Positions 32,964 to 40,959 of a stretch of 64,000 nt of DNA are shown here, in pieces. The notes below the pieces were generated by a model that saw only the letters and a program-made list of their open reading frames with translations, was not told where the DNA came from and made no database searches. Position 1 is the stretch's first letter. Every line of letters starts with the position of its first letter. The DNA lies in contig DJEW01000001.1 of assembly GCA_002431965.1 (NCBI GenBank), positions 14,816 to 78,815 of the forward strand, given 5' to 3'. This DNA comes from Clostridiales bacterium UBA5888 (GTDB lineage Bacteria > Bacillota > Clostridia > Oscillospirales > Oscillospiraceae). The position numbers and the translations under genes are program-made.

Positions 32964-33436
32964 TGGTAATTCCTTTCTTTCATCATTCTGTCTATATCGC
33001 GCTTCGACTGGCGTTCAGCCTCGCTGTCGCGCTTATCGTGAAGCTTCTTGCCCTTGCACAGCCCGAGCTCGACCTTGACACGGCTGTCCTTGAAGTACAG
33101 CGAGAGGGGGATGAGCGCGACGCCGTCCTGCATGACGCGGGAGTTGAGCTTTGTTATCTCGCGCTTGTGCATGAGCAGGCGGCGCGGACGCACCGGGTCG
33201 CGGTTGAAAATATTCCCCTGCTCATAAGGGGATATGTGCATGCCTCTGACAAAAAGCTCACCGTTTTTTACAGTGCAGAACGCATCCTTGAGATTGACGT
33301 TGCCCGCGCGGATTGATTTGACCTCCGTCCCGGCAAGCTCAATGCCCGCCTCAAAGCGCTCCAGCACAAAGTACTCATGAAAAGCCTTGCGGTTGCTCGT
33401 TATCTCCTTTATGCCCTGCTGCTTCGGCACGTGCAT
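32960..33436 (-). CDS. smpB: SsrA-binding protein SmpB
   Basis: A 158-residue tmRNA partner that delivers tmRNA to stalled ribosomes. Blocks: NRKAFHEYFVLERFEAGIEL, GTEVKSIRAGNVNLKDAF, LLMHKREI and the basic tail GKKLHDKRDSEAERQSKRDIDR that enters the mRNA channel. The ATG after GAGAGGAAG is chosen; an ATG five codons upstream has no ribosome site. Encoded close to ssrA, as in many Firmicutes. Confidence 0.97.
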   Translation of the reverse strand: MHVPKQQGIKEITSNRKAFHEYFVLERFEAGIELAGTEVKSIRAGNVNLKDAFCTVKNGELFVRGMHISPYEQGNIFNRDPVRPRRLLMHKREITKLNSRVMQDGVALIPLSLYFKDSRVKVELGLCKGKKLHDKRDSEAERQSKRDIDRMMKERNYQ

Positions 33437-33576
33437 CTCACTTCCTCTCATTCATACGGTATTTTACCACACGGCGCAGGAAAATAAAAGCCTAAATTGT
33501 GAACATCCGCCGCGGATGCACGCACAGTTTGATTTGGGTTGAATTATATGAAGATTTGAGGTGAAACAAAATTGAA

Positions 33577-33894
33577 ATGGTGATAACGAAGGTGCTGCCG
33601 AAAAACAGCGTGCAGAGCGGCAAGCTGCCGCATGAGGTGCTTGAGGAGGTAATCGCCCAGCTCTGCGCAAATAACCCCGCCGATATGTTTGTCACGATGT
33701 GGCTTGGCGTAGTTGAGATCTCCACGGGGCGGCTCATCTGCGCGAACGCGGGGCATGAATATCCGGCACAGCGGCAGTGCCGTGGGAGCGCTTCTGCCGG
33801 ATCTAAAGGCGGATCTGGACGCATTCGTTGCAGGCGCGCCGCAGTTCGACGATATTACAATGCCGGCAATGCGCTACAACGGAGCGAAGAAGTA
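33577..33894 (+). pseudogene. Remnant of a SpoIIE/PP2C-type phosphatase
   Basis: Frame 1 encodes QLCANNPADMFVTMWLGVVE ISTGRL and NAGHEYPA, the metal-binding core of SpoIIE-type PP2C phosphatases. It then breaks, and about 20 nt later frame 2 encodes the family's extreme C-terminus, LKADLDAFVAGAPQFDDITM. The roughly 70 residues normally between these blocks, and all domains upstream of the core, are gone. It is thus an internally deleted, frameshifted fragment of a phosphatase of the anti-anti-sigma or sensor type. Position between smpB and an envelope cluster suggests a site of past rearrangement. Confidence 0.8.
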
Positions 33895-33911
33895 AATATT
33901 ACGGCACAAAT

Positions 33912-33944
33912 GCAGGAGCGCCGTCCGATTGGGCGCGCTCCTGC
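33912..33944. terminator. Hairpin after the envelope cluster and phosphatase remnant
   Basis: Ten-bp stem GCAGGAGCGC / GCGCTCCTGC with a 13-nt loop between the convergent remnant and flavoprotein genes. Weak T-run; bidirectional termination is plausible. Confidence 0.5.
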
Positions 33945-33978
33945 GTTGACTATATTCGATTTTGGAATCTCGCTGAGT

Positions 33979-35517
33979 TCATCTCGACTCATGATATTCT
34001 TTTTCGGTGTTCACATTCCACACGGCGCTTTTGTCCGCGCAGCCAGTCTTGATGCACTTCACGGCTTCAAACGCTGTCATCATTGAATGGTCGAGGTTAT
34101 TGTACCTGTGCTGTCCGTTGCGCCCAACGCAGAAAAGATTGTCTATCGTGTTCAGGTAGGCTATAAGCGTGTCGATCTCGGCATAGGTATCGAAATATGC
34201 CGGATACGCCTTTTTCACCTTTTCCATGTGGGTGTCCAGTACCTGCGAGCGTTCGGATATCAGCCCGATGCGAATCATCTCATCCACACCGAGCTTGGCA
34301 AACTCATCTTCGCTCTGATTCCAGAAGGCGTCACCCTCGTTGCAGAAGTATTCCAGCCCTACCCATACGGTATTCTCCAGATCTTTCACGAGATACGGAC
34401 TCCAGTTATTATATATCTGGAATCTGCCCATTTTCACGTTTCTGTCCTGAACATACACCCAGCAGTCTGGCACAATGCCGCCAATCGTGGCAATGTTCGT
34501 CTTGTTTTCGAGTGCAAGCCCTTTGACAAGCACACCCAGCGTCATGTAGTCGCGGTATGGCAGCCCAGCCGCGATACGCGCCGCATCTGCCGGGACATCG
34601 TTCATGCCTGCAATCAGATCCTTGAGCGGCATGGATGAAATGAAATAGTCTCCCTCAAAGGTATCACCATCAGCTGTGCTGACAGACATTATCCTCGTGC
34701 CGTCCTTTTTCAGCGACACTACCTTGGCATTTTTCACTATCCTGCCGCCTAGCTTCTCTATCTCAGCCGCAGTCACATCCCACAGCTCTCCCGGACCCAG
34801 CTTCGGATACTTGAATTCTTCAATGAGCGAAGTGTTTACATCGCGGTTTTTTACGGCAAAAACCTTGCCGAAAACGTTCTTTATTATTCCACCGATCGAC
34901 AGCCCCTTTGTGCGCTGTGCGCCCCACGAGGCATCGATCTCGCTTGGATGCCGTCCCCACAGGTTCTCCGTGTAATACTCGAAGAACATAGAATATAGCT
35001 GACGACCGAAGGAGTTAATATAGAAATTCTCCAAATTATCCTCCGGCAGCTTATGCAGCATTGCACCAAGGTATGACACACCGCATTTCACCGTATTTGC
35101 AAAGCCCATGTTTTTGAACGTCTCCGGCTTGAGTGATATGGGATAATCATAGAATTTGCCGTCAAAGAATATGCGCGAGACTCTGTTTCGGTGCAGCATT
35201 ACGCGATCCTCTTTCTCAGGATCGGGTCCGTCCGGGGAGAGGGCGACACTACGTGCAAGGGCTATGTCATCACAGGACGGAGAACCTTGGAGCGGCAGCA
35301 TTTTTTCCCACCATTCGTTGACCTCAGGTGCCTTGGAAAAGAATCTGTGCCCTCCCATATCCATGCGGTTGCCCTTATAGTTTACCGTTTTTGAAATGCC
35401 GCCAAACACATCGCTTTCTTCCAGCAATGTGACATCAACATCTTCAACGCCCGTCAACAGCTCATACGCCGACGTAAGTCCGGCAGGTCCACCGCCTATC
35501 ACGATTGCTTTTTTCAT
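33979..35517 (-). CDS. FAD-dependent amine oxidase-like / UDP-galactopyranose mutase-like flavoprotein
   Basis: A 512-residue flavoprotein. N-terminal dinucleotide-binding motif VIGGGPAGLTSAYELL followed by the second Gly-rich GGISKTVNYKGNRMDMGGHRFF, as in protoporphyrinogen-oxidase/UGM-type enzymes. The C-terminal FAD-contact block FCVGRNGQHRYNNLDHSMMTA is also UGM-like. Enzymes of this kind in envelope clusters alter sugar rings or lipid-linked sugars. The start overlaps the end of the DUF6020 gene by 4 nt. Exact reaction unknown. Confidence 0.85.
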   Translation of the reverse strand: MKKAIVIGGGPAGLTSAYELLTGVEDVDVTLLEESDVFGGISKTVNYKGNRMDMGGHRFFSKAPEVNEWWEKMLPLQGSPSCDDIALARSVALSPDGPDPEKEDRVMLHRNRVSRIFFDGKFYDYPISLKPETFKNMGFANTVKCGVSYLGAMLHKLPEDNLENFYINSFGRQLYSMFFEYYTENLWGRHPSEIDASWGAQRTKGLSIGGIIKNVFGKVFAVKNRDVNTSLIEEFKYPKLGPGELWDVTAAEIEKLGGRIVKNAKVVSLKKDGTRIMSVSTADGDTFEGDYFISSMPLKDLIAGMNDVPADAARIAAGLPYRDYMTLGVLVKGLALENKTNIATIGGIVPDCWVYVQDRNVKMGRFQIYNNWSPYLVKDLENTVWVGLEYFCNEGDAFWNQSEDEFAKLGVDEMIRIGLISERSQVLDTHMEKVKKAYPAYFDTYAEIDTLIAYLNTIDNLFCVGRNGQHRYNNLDHSMMTAFEAVKCIKTGCADKSAVWNVNTEKEYHESR

Positions 35518-37085
35518 AGTGCCATATCCTTTTCATTTTTTCGCAGTATCAAGAATGCAAACGGTATAAACACGGGAAACGTATAGAAGAAAAACCTCCA
35601 GTCTGAGCCCGTGAGCAGCAGCGCCGTGCCAAAGTTGTAGCATAGTATCGGAAGAGCATGTACACCTCTCAGCAGCTCAGACCATCGAGCTATATCTGAC
35701 AGTGAAAACGCTATGATCAGCAGATCCAATAAACCCACACAATAGAATAGATATTGCGCGACGTCACCGTGCACCAACTGTGCCCATATATTCACGACAT
35801 CAAGGCAATAACCTCTGGTTGCCGCATCTACCGTTATGTCAGTCTCCTCTTCACAACTGCCTGCGTAAATAGCTCCAGTTACATCGATTTTCCATATCAT
35901 GTCCGTTAGCGAAAGGAATCCGCGCAGGGCGTGAGCTTTGTCTGCCTTGATAGCTTCAATGGTATATCTGAGTATTGTTCCGTATCCGGCTTCATCAATC
36001 ACGTTTGTGTCTGTTTCCTCATGAAATTTTATGCTGTTAAAGCTGCCGCTTCTGTAACTTTCTTCCCAGACCTTTTGAGGCGCGACCTCGTACAAAAAAT
36101 CTTTTATATACTCCGGCAGCGCGTCCGGATTCTCCAGCAGTACATCGCCCATAACCGTCATGCATGCGCCGGTCGTCTCAACGATCCGCCTATCCGGCTT
36201 CTCCACATTGTACAGGCTGTAGACTGGTCCTTTTATGAGCAAAAGGACCATGATATACCCGCCTATCAAGCCCCCTGCGATCAGCTTGCTCCTCTTTATG
36301 CAGAGAAGCACCGTCACAGTAAAGAGCGGGAGCACAAAGAGTACCGCATTGTGGCGCACAAGCGTTGTGAGAACCGAGATAACAATAAAGGAGATGAAGT
36401 TTGCTGGCTTTTTAAGCCACATGCCATTTGTGCAGACTATGTTCACATACTGCGCTGCGAGAACCACAGCAAAGATCGTAAGTCCGCAGTCTTTCCATGG
36501 GTACATCATTATGTTCCCGGTTGCAGGAGACAGCAGAACAAGCATCAGCTCTGCAAAACAAGCCAAACGTGAACAACCGTTTGCACGGAGAGAGTAATTC
36601 AAATACCCCAGCGCAACGGAAAACCATAGAAGCTGCATTAAGACTATAAACTCAATACGTCCGCCAAACAGCTTCAGTGGAAGGGTAAAGAACAGGAGTG
36701 TATGAATAAAGGGATGCCAATCATCATAAATACCGGTTTGCGCCTGCTCTAATTGATCGTAGGAATCCGGAGAATACGCTCCGGGATAAAATGCGAAATA
36801 ATACGTCAGCAAAACGCAAAGAGATATTGCCAACGTTGCGCAAAACCATATAACGCATTCTTTCCCGGATGCGCCGGCACTGCTGATGCCGCGTGACGCT
36901 GCGCCTTTGGAGCGCAGGAAAACGCAGGTAAGAAAAACCGCAATCAGCAGCCAAATTATGAGAAACACATTTTTGTAATAAATATATGTGTACTCTGCGA
37001 TTTGCCGGGCGATTTGTATAGCAAACAAATACATACACAACATAACTGCGCACAACACATTGGGTATGCTGATCCGTTTCTTCAT
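35514..37085 (-). CDS. DUF6020-type polytopic membrane protein (glycosyltransferase-like)
   Basis: A 523-residue protein with about a dozen membrane helices. The loop after the fifth hydrophobic block, YPGAYSPDSYDQLEQAQ...DWHPFIHT, with acidic and aromatic residues, resembles the first extracellular loop of GT-C glycosyltransferases and is typical of DUF6020. Likely transfers a sugar from a polyprenyl-phosphate donor to an envelope glycan or lipid outside the membrane. The start is the ATG after GGAGAG; five codons upstream another ATG lacks a site. Operon with the GtrA and flavoprotein genes. Confidence 0.8.
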   Translation of the reverse strand: MKKRISIPNVLCAVMLCMYLFAIQIARQIAEYTYIYYKNVFLIIWLLIAVFLTCVFLRSKGAASRGISSAGASGKECVIWFCATLAISLCVLLTYYFAFYPGAYSPDSYDQLEQAQTGIYDDWHPFIHTLLFFTLPLKLFGGRIEFIVLMQLLWFSVALGYLNYSLRANGCSRLACFAELMLVLLSPATGNIMMYPWKDCGLTIFAVVLAAQYVNIVCTNGMWLKKPANFISFIVISVLTTLVRHNAVLFVLPLFTVTVLLCIKRSKLIAGGLIGGYIMVLLLIKGPVYSLYNVEKPDRRIVETTGACMTVMGDVLLENPDALPEYIKDFLYEVAPQKVWEESYRSGSFNSIKFHEETDTNVIDEAGYGTILRYTIEAIKADKAHALRGFLSLTDMIWKIDVTGAIYAGSCEEETDITVDAATRGYCLDVVNIWAQLVHGDVAQYLFYCVGLLDLLIIAFSLSDIARWSELLRGVHALPILCYNFGTALLLTGSDWRFFFYTFPVFIPFAFLILRKNEKDMAL

Positions 37086-37129
37086 ATATTCTCTCTCCAA
37101 ATAAAGTAGTGCAGTCGCGCTATGTCGTG

Positions 37130-37564
37130 CTATTCAGATCGTTTATCCCTGAACACAAGCATTTTGCTGAATATGTAATTTGCCATCGTTACAACAACCG
37201 CTGCAATGAATATTTTTGACACCCAATACCCCAGACCAATAACATTCACACAAATCGTCATTATGACCACTTCCAATATCCACGTTGACACTCGTGAGCC
37301 GACAAACCCCATAAATTCCGAAAACATATGCGGGTTTACACTCTGAAACACCCATTTTCTGTTTAGTGGGTATGCGAAACACACGCCGGCGATCCACCCA
37401 ATTGTGTTTATAATGCTGTTCTGCCATGACACTTGAGGGTCAAGAAAAAAATGCTCACATACCCAACATACTCCCCACACAAATACAGTAGTCATGACGC
37501 CTACCACAAGATACGCTATCATCTCTCGATATTTTCTTAAAAGGCAGACTATTTTGTCTATCAT
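37130..37564 (-). CDS. GtrA family membrane protein
   Basis: A 144-residue four-helix protein with the GtrA pattern: YLVVGVMTTVFVWGVCW, IAGVCFAYPLNRKWVFQS, and KIFIAAVVVTMANYIFSKMLVF. GtrA proteins are thought to flip polyprenyl-phosphate-linked sugars for glycan decoration. First gene of the three-gene envelope cluster; 44 bp before the DUF6020 gene. This cluster is visibly more AT-rich than its housekeeping neighbours, suggesting transfer. Confidence 0.92.
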   Translation of the reverse strand: MIDKIVCLLRKYREMIAYLVVGVMTTVFVWGVCWVCEHFFLDPQVSWQNSIINTIGWIAGVCFAYPLNRKWVFQSVNPHMFSEFMGFVGSRVSTWILEVVIMTICVNVIGLGYWVSKIFIAAVVVTMANYIFSKMLVFRDKRSE

Positions 37565-37600
37565 TCCACTTCTCTTTTCATCTTGAAATCAACAGTCTAT

Positions 37601-37646
37601 CATGTCCACAGATTTATCTGTGGACATGGAGAGGCGCCTCTCCATG
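37601..37646. repeat. Twin overlapping palindromes
   Basis: Palindrome 1 (37601-37628) has 13-bp arms, CATGTCCACAGAT / ATCTGTGGACATG, and a 2-nt centre; palindrome 2 (37625-37646), CATGGAGAGGC / GCCTCTCCATG, is perfect with no loop. They share CATG. They lie in the 210-bp gap upstream of the GtrA gene and downstream of ribF, which holds no gene. Confidence 0.7.
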
Positions 37647-37776
37647 TATTTTTCCATATTATTTCGTTCTTGGCGTATTATAGCATTTCCTGGTCTGCTA
37701 TGCAACCGGTTTCGCGAAATATTGCCAGCTTTCGTGCAGGTTTACATACGCCGAATCATAGACTTGTCATTGCATG

Positions 37777-38682
37777 TCAGCACTTATGATTTTCAAAATA
37801 CGCTCTCGCCGCGTCTTCATCGCGCCGGATCTGTTCGGAAAGCTCCTTGAGGGAGGCAAACTTCCGCTCGTCGCGCAGAAAGCTGTAAAACTCCACCCGC
37901 GCCTGCCGTCCATAGAGATTACCAGAATAATCCAGCAAATGGCTTTCCACGCTGACACGGCCGCTGTCGCTGACCGTGGGGCGAACGCCGATATTCGTGA
38001 CGGCGATGTAGCTGCTGCCATCCTCCAGAAACACCTTCGCGGCGTAAACGCCGTGGCGCGGAACGAGCACCCCCTCGGGGAAGCACATATTGATCGTCGG
38101 TGCGCCGAGGTTCGTGCCGAGATGATAACCGGAACGGACAGTGTCCGAGAGCGTGTGCGGATGACCGAGAAAGCGGTTTGCCGTTTCAATATCGCCTTTT
38201 GCTATAAGCTCACGTATATATGTGGAGCTGACAACGCGCCCGTCGATTTTGAGCGCGGGGATGACATCACAGCCGATGCCGTGCGCCGCGCAGTATTCCG
38301 AAAGCCGCGCCGCCGTGCCCTCACCCTTGTAGCCAAAGCAAAAATCGTGCCCGACGACTATCCACGCAATGCCAAGCTCCCTGATGATTGAGGAGATAAA
38401 CTCATCCCACGGCATGTGCATCATATGCCGGTTGAAGTGAAGAAAAACGACATTGTCGATACCGTAGCAGCGGCGGATAAGCTCCTCGCGCCCGATGGCG
38501 GAGTTGATGAGCGGAATCTCCCTGTGAAACACCAGCGTGTCCGGGTGCACATCAAAGCTGAGCACTGAGGGCGTCGCACCGATCTCTTCGGCGCGGCGCT
38601 TTGCCATTTTCAAAAGCTCACCGTGCCCTGCGTGGACTCCGTCAAAGAAGCCCAGCGCAATTGCTCTTTTTGTCTGTGCCAT
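37777..38682 (-). CDS. ribF: Bifunctional riboflavin kinase / FAD synthetase
   Basis: A 301-residue enzyme making FMN and FAD from riboflavin. The N-terminal adenylyltransferase domain has GFFDGVHAGHGELL (HIGH-like) and SSTYIRELIAKGDIETANRFLG; the C-terminal kinase domain has GYHLGTNLGAPTINMCFPEG and GVYAAKVFL. RBS GAGGT. Last gene of the translation-factor operon, 17 bp after truB. Confidence 0.97.
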   Translation of the reverse strand: MAQTKRAIALGFFDGVHAGHGELLKMAKRRAEEIGATPSVLSFDVHPDTLVFHREIPLINSAIGREELIRRCYGIDNVVFLHFNRHMMHMPWDEFISSIIRELGIAWIVVGHDFCFGYKGEGTAARLSEYCAAHGIGCDVIPALKIDGRVVSSTYIRELIAKGDIETANRFLGHPHTLSDTVRSGYHLGTNLGAPTINMCFPEGVLVPRHGVYAAKVFLEDGSSYIAVTNIGVRPTVSDSGRVSVESHLLDYSGNLYGRQARVEFYSFLRDERKFASLKELSEQIRRDEDAARAYFENHKC

Positions 38683-38699
38683 GCATATACCTCTTATTT

Positions 38700-39575
38700 C
38701 TATACCTCAAAAAAGCTTTTTACCGTTTTCATCACGCCATCCCGCGCGCGGCCAAGCATAAGAAACTCGCCCGTTTGGGCGGAGTACACCCGGTACTCTC
38801 CGTCGGCAAGACCGGCAGCGTTAACCTCGTTTCCGCAGCGTATACGCCGCTCCGCAGCAGCTCCCGCCTGCCACGCGGGATATGACGCAAAAAGCGTATC
38901 CACCGGAATGAAGAGCTTTTCAACCTCGCCCGCATTTGCCGCAGCGATGACCTCGTCCAGCGTATGCGACGCGTCAACGGTGAAATTCCCCGCCGCGGTG
39001 CGCCGAAGCGCGCTCATACACCCGCCGCAGCCGAGCGCCGCGCCAATATCGTCGCACAAGGCGCGGATATACGTGCCCTTGGAGCAGCGCACATCCAGCA
39101 CATAATCTCCCTCGTCCTCTCCGATGAGCGTGAGCGCGTCTATTCTGATCCTGCGCGGCTTGCGCTCTGCCGTGCCGCCCGCGCGGGCGATCTCATAGAG
39201 CTTTTTCCCGTTGAGCTTAATTGCGGAATACATCGGAGGGGTCTGCTCCTGCTCGCCGAGAAAGCGCGCAAGCACCGCGCGCACATCGTCCGCCGTCACG
39301 CTGACATCATTCCGTGCGAGCACGGCACCGGTGATGTCCTGCGTGTCCGTGACCATGCCAAGGCGCAGGTGCGCGGTATAACGCTTGTCATGCGCTTCGG
39401 CAAACTCCACAGCGCGCGTCGCCCTGCCGGCAAATACCGTCAGCAGCCCTGTCGCCATGGGGTCGAGCGTTCCGGCATGCCCGACGCGCCGCTGGTGCAG
39501 CACGCCCTTGAGCTTGACCACAACGTCGCTGCTCGTCCAGCCCGCGCTCTTGTCGATGAGCAGTATGCCGTTCAT
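38700..39575 (-). CDS. truB: tRNA pseudouridine(55) synthase TruB
   Basis: A 291-residue pseudouridine synthase that modifies U55 in the T-loop of tRNAs. Blocks: GWTSSDVVVKLK, VGHAGTLDPMATGLL with the catalytic Asp, PPMYSAIKLNGKKLYEIAR, and a RGTYIRAL-like KGTYIRALCDDIG. A C-terminal PUA-like domain completes it. Its ATG overlaps the nrnA-type gene's stop codon by 4 nt. Confidence 0.97.
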   Translation of the reverse strand: MNGILLIDKSAGWTSSDVVVKLKGVLHQRRVGHAGTLDPMATGLLTVFAGRATRAVEFAEAHDKRYTAHLRLGMVTDTQDITGAVLARNDVSVTADDVRAVLARFLGEQEQTPPMYSAIKLNGKKLYEIARAGGTAERKPRRIRIDALTLIGEDEGDYVLDVRCSKGTYIRALCDDIGAALGCGGCMSALRRTAAGNFTVDASHTLDEVIAAANAGEVEKLFIPVDTLFASYPAWQAGAAAERRIRCGNEVNAAGLADGEYRVYSAQTGEFLMLGRARDGVMKTVKSFFEV

Positions 39576-40507
39576 TTCCAGACCTCGTTTATAACGTCAA
39601 GTATCATTTCGCGCACCCTGTCAGGTGTGCCGGACACGGTGCAGCCTGCGGCAAGGGCATGCCCGCCGCCGCCGAACACGGCGCATATCTCGCTGCTGTT
39701 GACCTCCTCGGTAGAGCGCAGGGACAAACGGCACGTGCCGTCGGACTGCTCGCGTATGGTCACGCTGAGCGCACAGCCCTCGGCTCTGCCGGGGAGGCTT
39801 GCAATGTCGTCCATGTCCTCCTCCGATACGCCCGCCGTGCGCATCATGTCCTGTGTTATCTCCGCCACGACGATCTTCCCCTCGCGGTAATAGCTCATTG
39901 AAAGATAGATAAGCCCTTCCAGCTTTATACGCGCAGGTGACGCCATGCGGAAAAAACGCATGTTTATCTCGCCGTTGTCCGCGCCGAAGCGCATCAGCTC
40001 CGCCGCCGCGCGGAATGATGCGGCGTTGGTGTTGGCATATCTGAAGCAGCCGTTATCCGTGGCGAGCGCCATATATAAAAGCGTCGCCTCGCACCTGGTC
40101 ACGCTGCCGCGCAGCGCCTTGATCACTTCCAGCACCACCTCTCCGCAGGAAGAGCGTTCGCCGCAGACAAGGGTGCTCGCGGCATAGTGCGTATTCGTCG
40201 GATGATGGTCGATACAAAGGTCAACGCCGCCGGTATATCCCGGGGTAAGAAGTCCCTCCGTGGCAATATCCACAGCGACAACAAACGCATGTGCGTAGCC
40301 CTCCGGCGCATGAAACGGCGCGATATAGCCGCCCAGCTTGTCAGTCAGCGCCGGGTTCGGCATGACATACGCCGTCTTGCCCGCGCGTTGCAGTGCGCTG
40401 CACAGCGCCGCCGCGCTGCCGACAGTGTCTCCGTCCGGGTTTTTATGCGTGAGCAGAAGAAAGTTGTCGTTCTTTTTCAGAAGCTCCGCGCAGTCCTTGA
40501 AGTTCAT
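39572..40507 (-). CDS. DHH-family phosphoesterase (NrnA-like)
   Basis: A 311-residue DHH/DHHA1 protein of the nanoRNase/pAp phosphatase type, which degrades short oligonucleotides or cyclic-dinucleotide products. Metal-binding motifs: HKNPDGDTVGSAAAL, DIATEGLL, LCIDHHPTN, LATDNGCFRY; the C-terminal DHHA1 domain has VFGGGGHALAAGC. Conserved position between rbfA and truB as in many Firmicutes. RBS GGGGGTG. Confidence 0.94.
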   Translation of the reverse strand: MNFKDCAELLKKNDNFLLLTHKNPDGDTVGSAAALCSALQRAGKTAYVMPNPALTDKLGGYIAPFHAPEGYAHAFVVAVDIATEGLLTPGYTGGVDLCIDHHPTNTHYAASTLVCGERSSCGEVVLEVIKALRGSVTRCEATLLYMALATDNGCFRYANTNAASFRAAAELMRFGADNGEINMRFFRMASPARIKLEGLIYLSMSYYREGKIVVAEITQDMMRTAGVSEEDMDDIASLPGRAEGCALSVTIREQSDGTCRLSLRSTEEVNSSEICAVFGGGGHALAAGCTVSGTPDRVREMILDVINEVWK

Positions 40508-40524
40508 AGCAGCACCCCCGGCCT

Positions 40525-40890
40525 TTATTTTCCGCTTTCGCCGTCGTGACCGATGTCAAGCGAATTGATGACCTCGTTTATATGCGCGCCGTATTCAATG
40601 CTGTGGTCTATCTCGAACACAAGCTCCGGCGTGTAGCGGAGGTTCATGCTGATTCCCAGTTCGTGACGAAGCCATCCGGACGCAGATTTCAGCCCGCGCC
40701 TGAACTCCTTCTCGTCCTTCATGCCCATCACTGACAGCCAGATCTTTGAATAGCGCAGATCGCCCGTAGTCTCCACGCGCGTCACGCTTATCATCCCCTG
40801 CTGCACCCGCGGATCCTTCACCTCGCGCAGGAGTCTGGAGATGACAAACTGTATATCATCGTTTGTTCTTGCAAGCTTATTTGATGCCAT
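40525..40890 (-). CDS. rbfA: 30S ribosome-binding factor RbfA
   Basis: A 121-residue KH-like protein for 30S maturation. Motif ISRLLREVKDPRVQQGMISVTRVETTGDLRYSKIWLSV is family-defining. The start MASNKLART is preferred to the longer reading from 40953, which extends across the gap to infB. Operon position after infB is canonical. Confidence 0.95.
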   Translation of the reverse strand: MASNKLARTNDDIQFVISRLLREVKDPRVQQGMISVTRVETTGDLRYSKIWLSVMGMKDEKEFRRGLKSASGWLRHELGISMNLRYTPELVFEIDHSIEYGAHINEVINSLDIGHDGESGK

Positions 40891-40959
40891 AATGCTTTCT
40901 ACCTCATATGTCTTCATATGCGCGCAGGTGCTTTGCTTGCAAAGCACCTGCATATAAAA

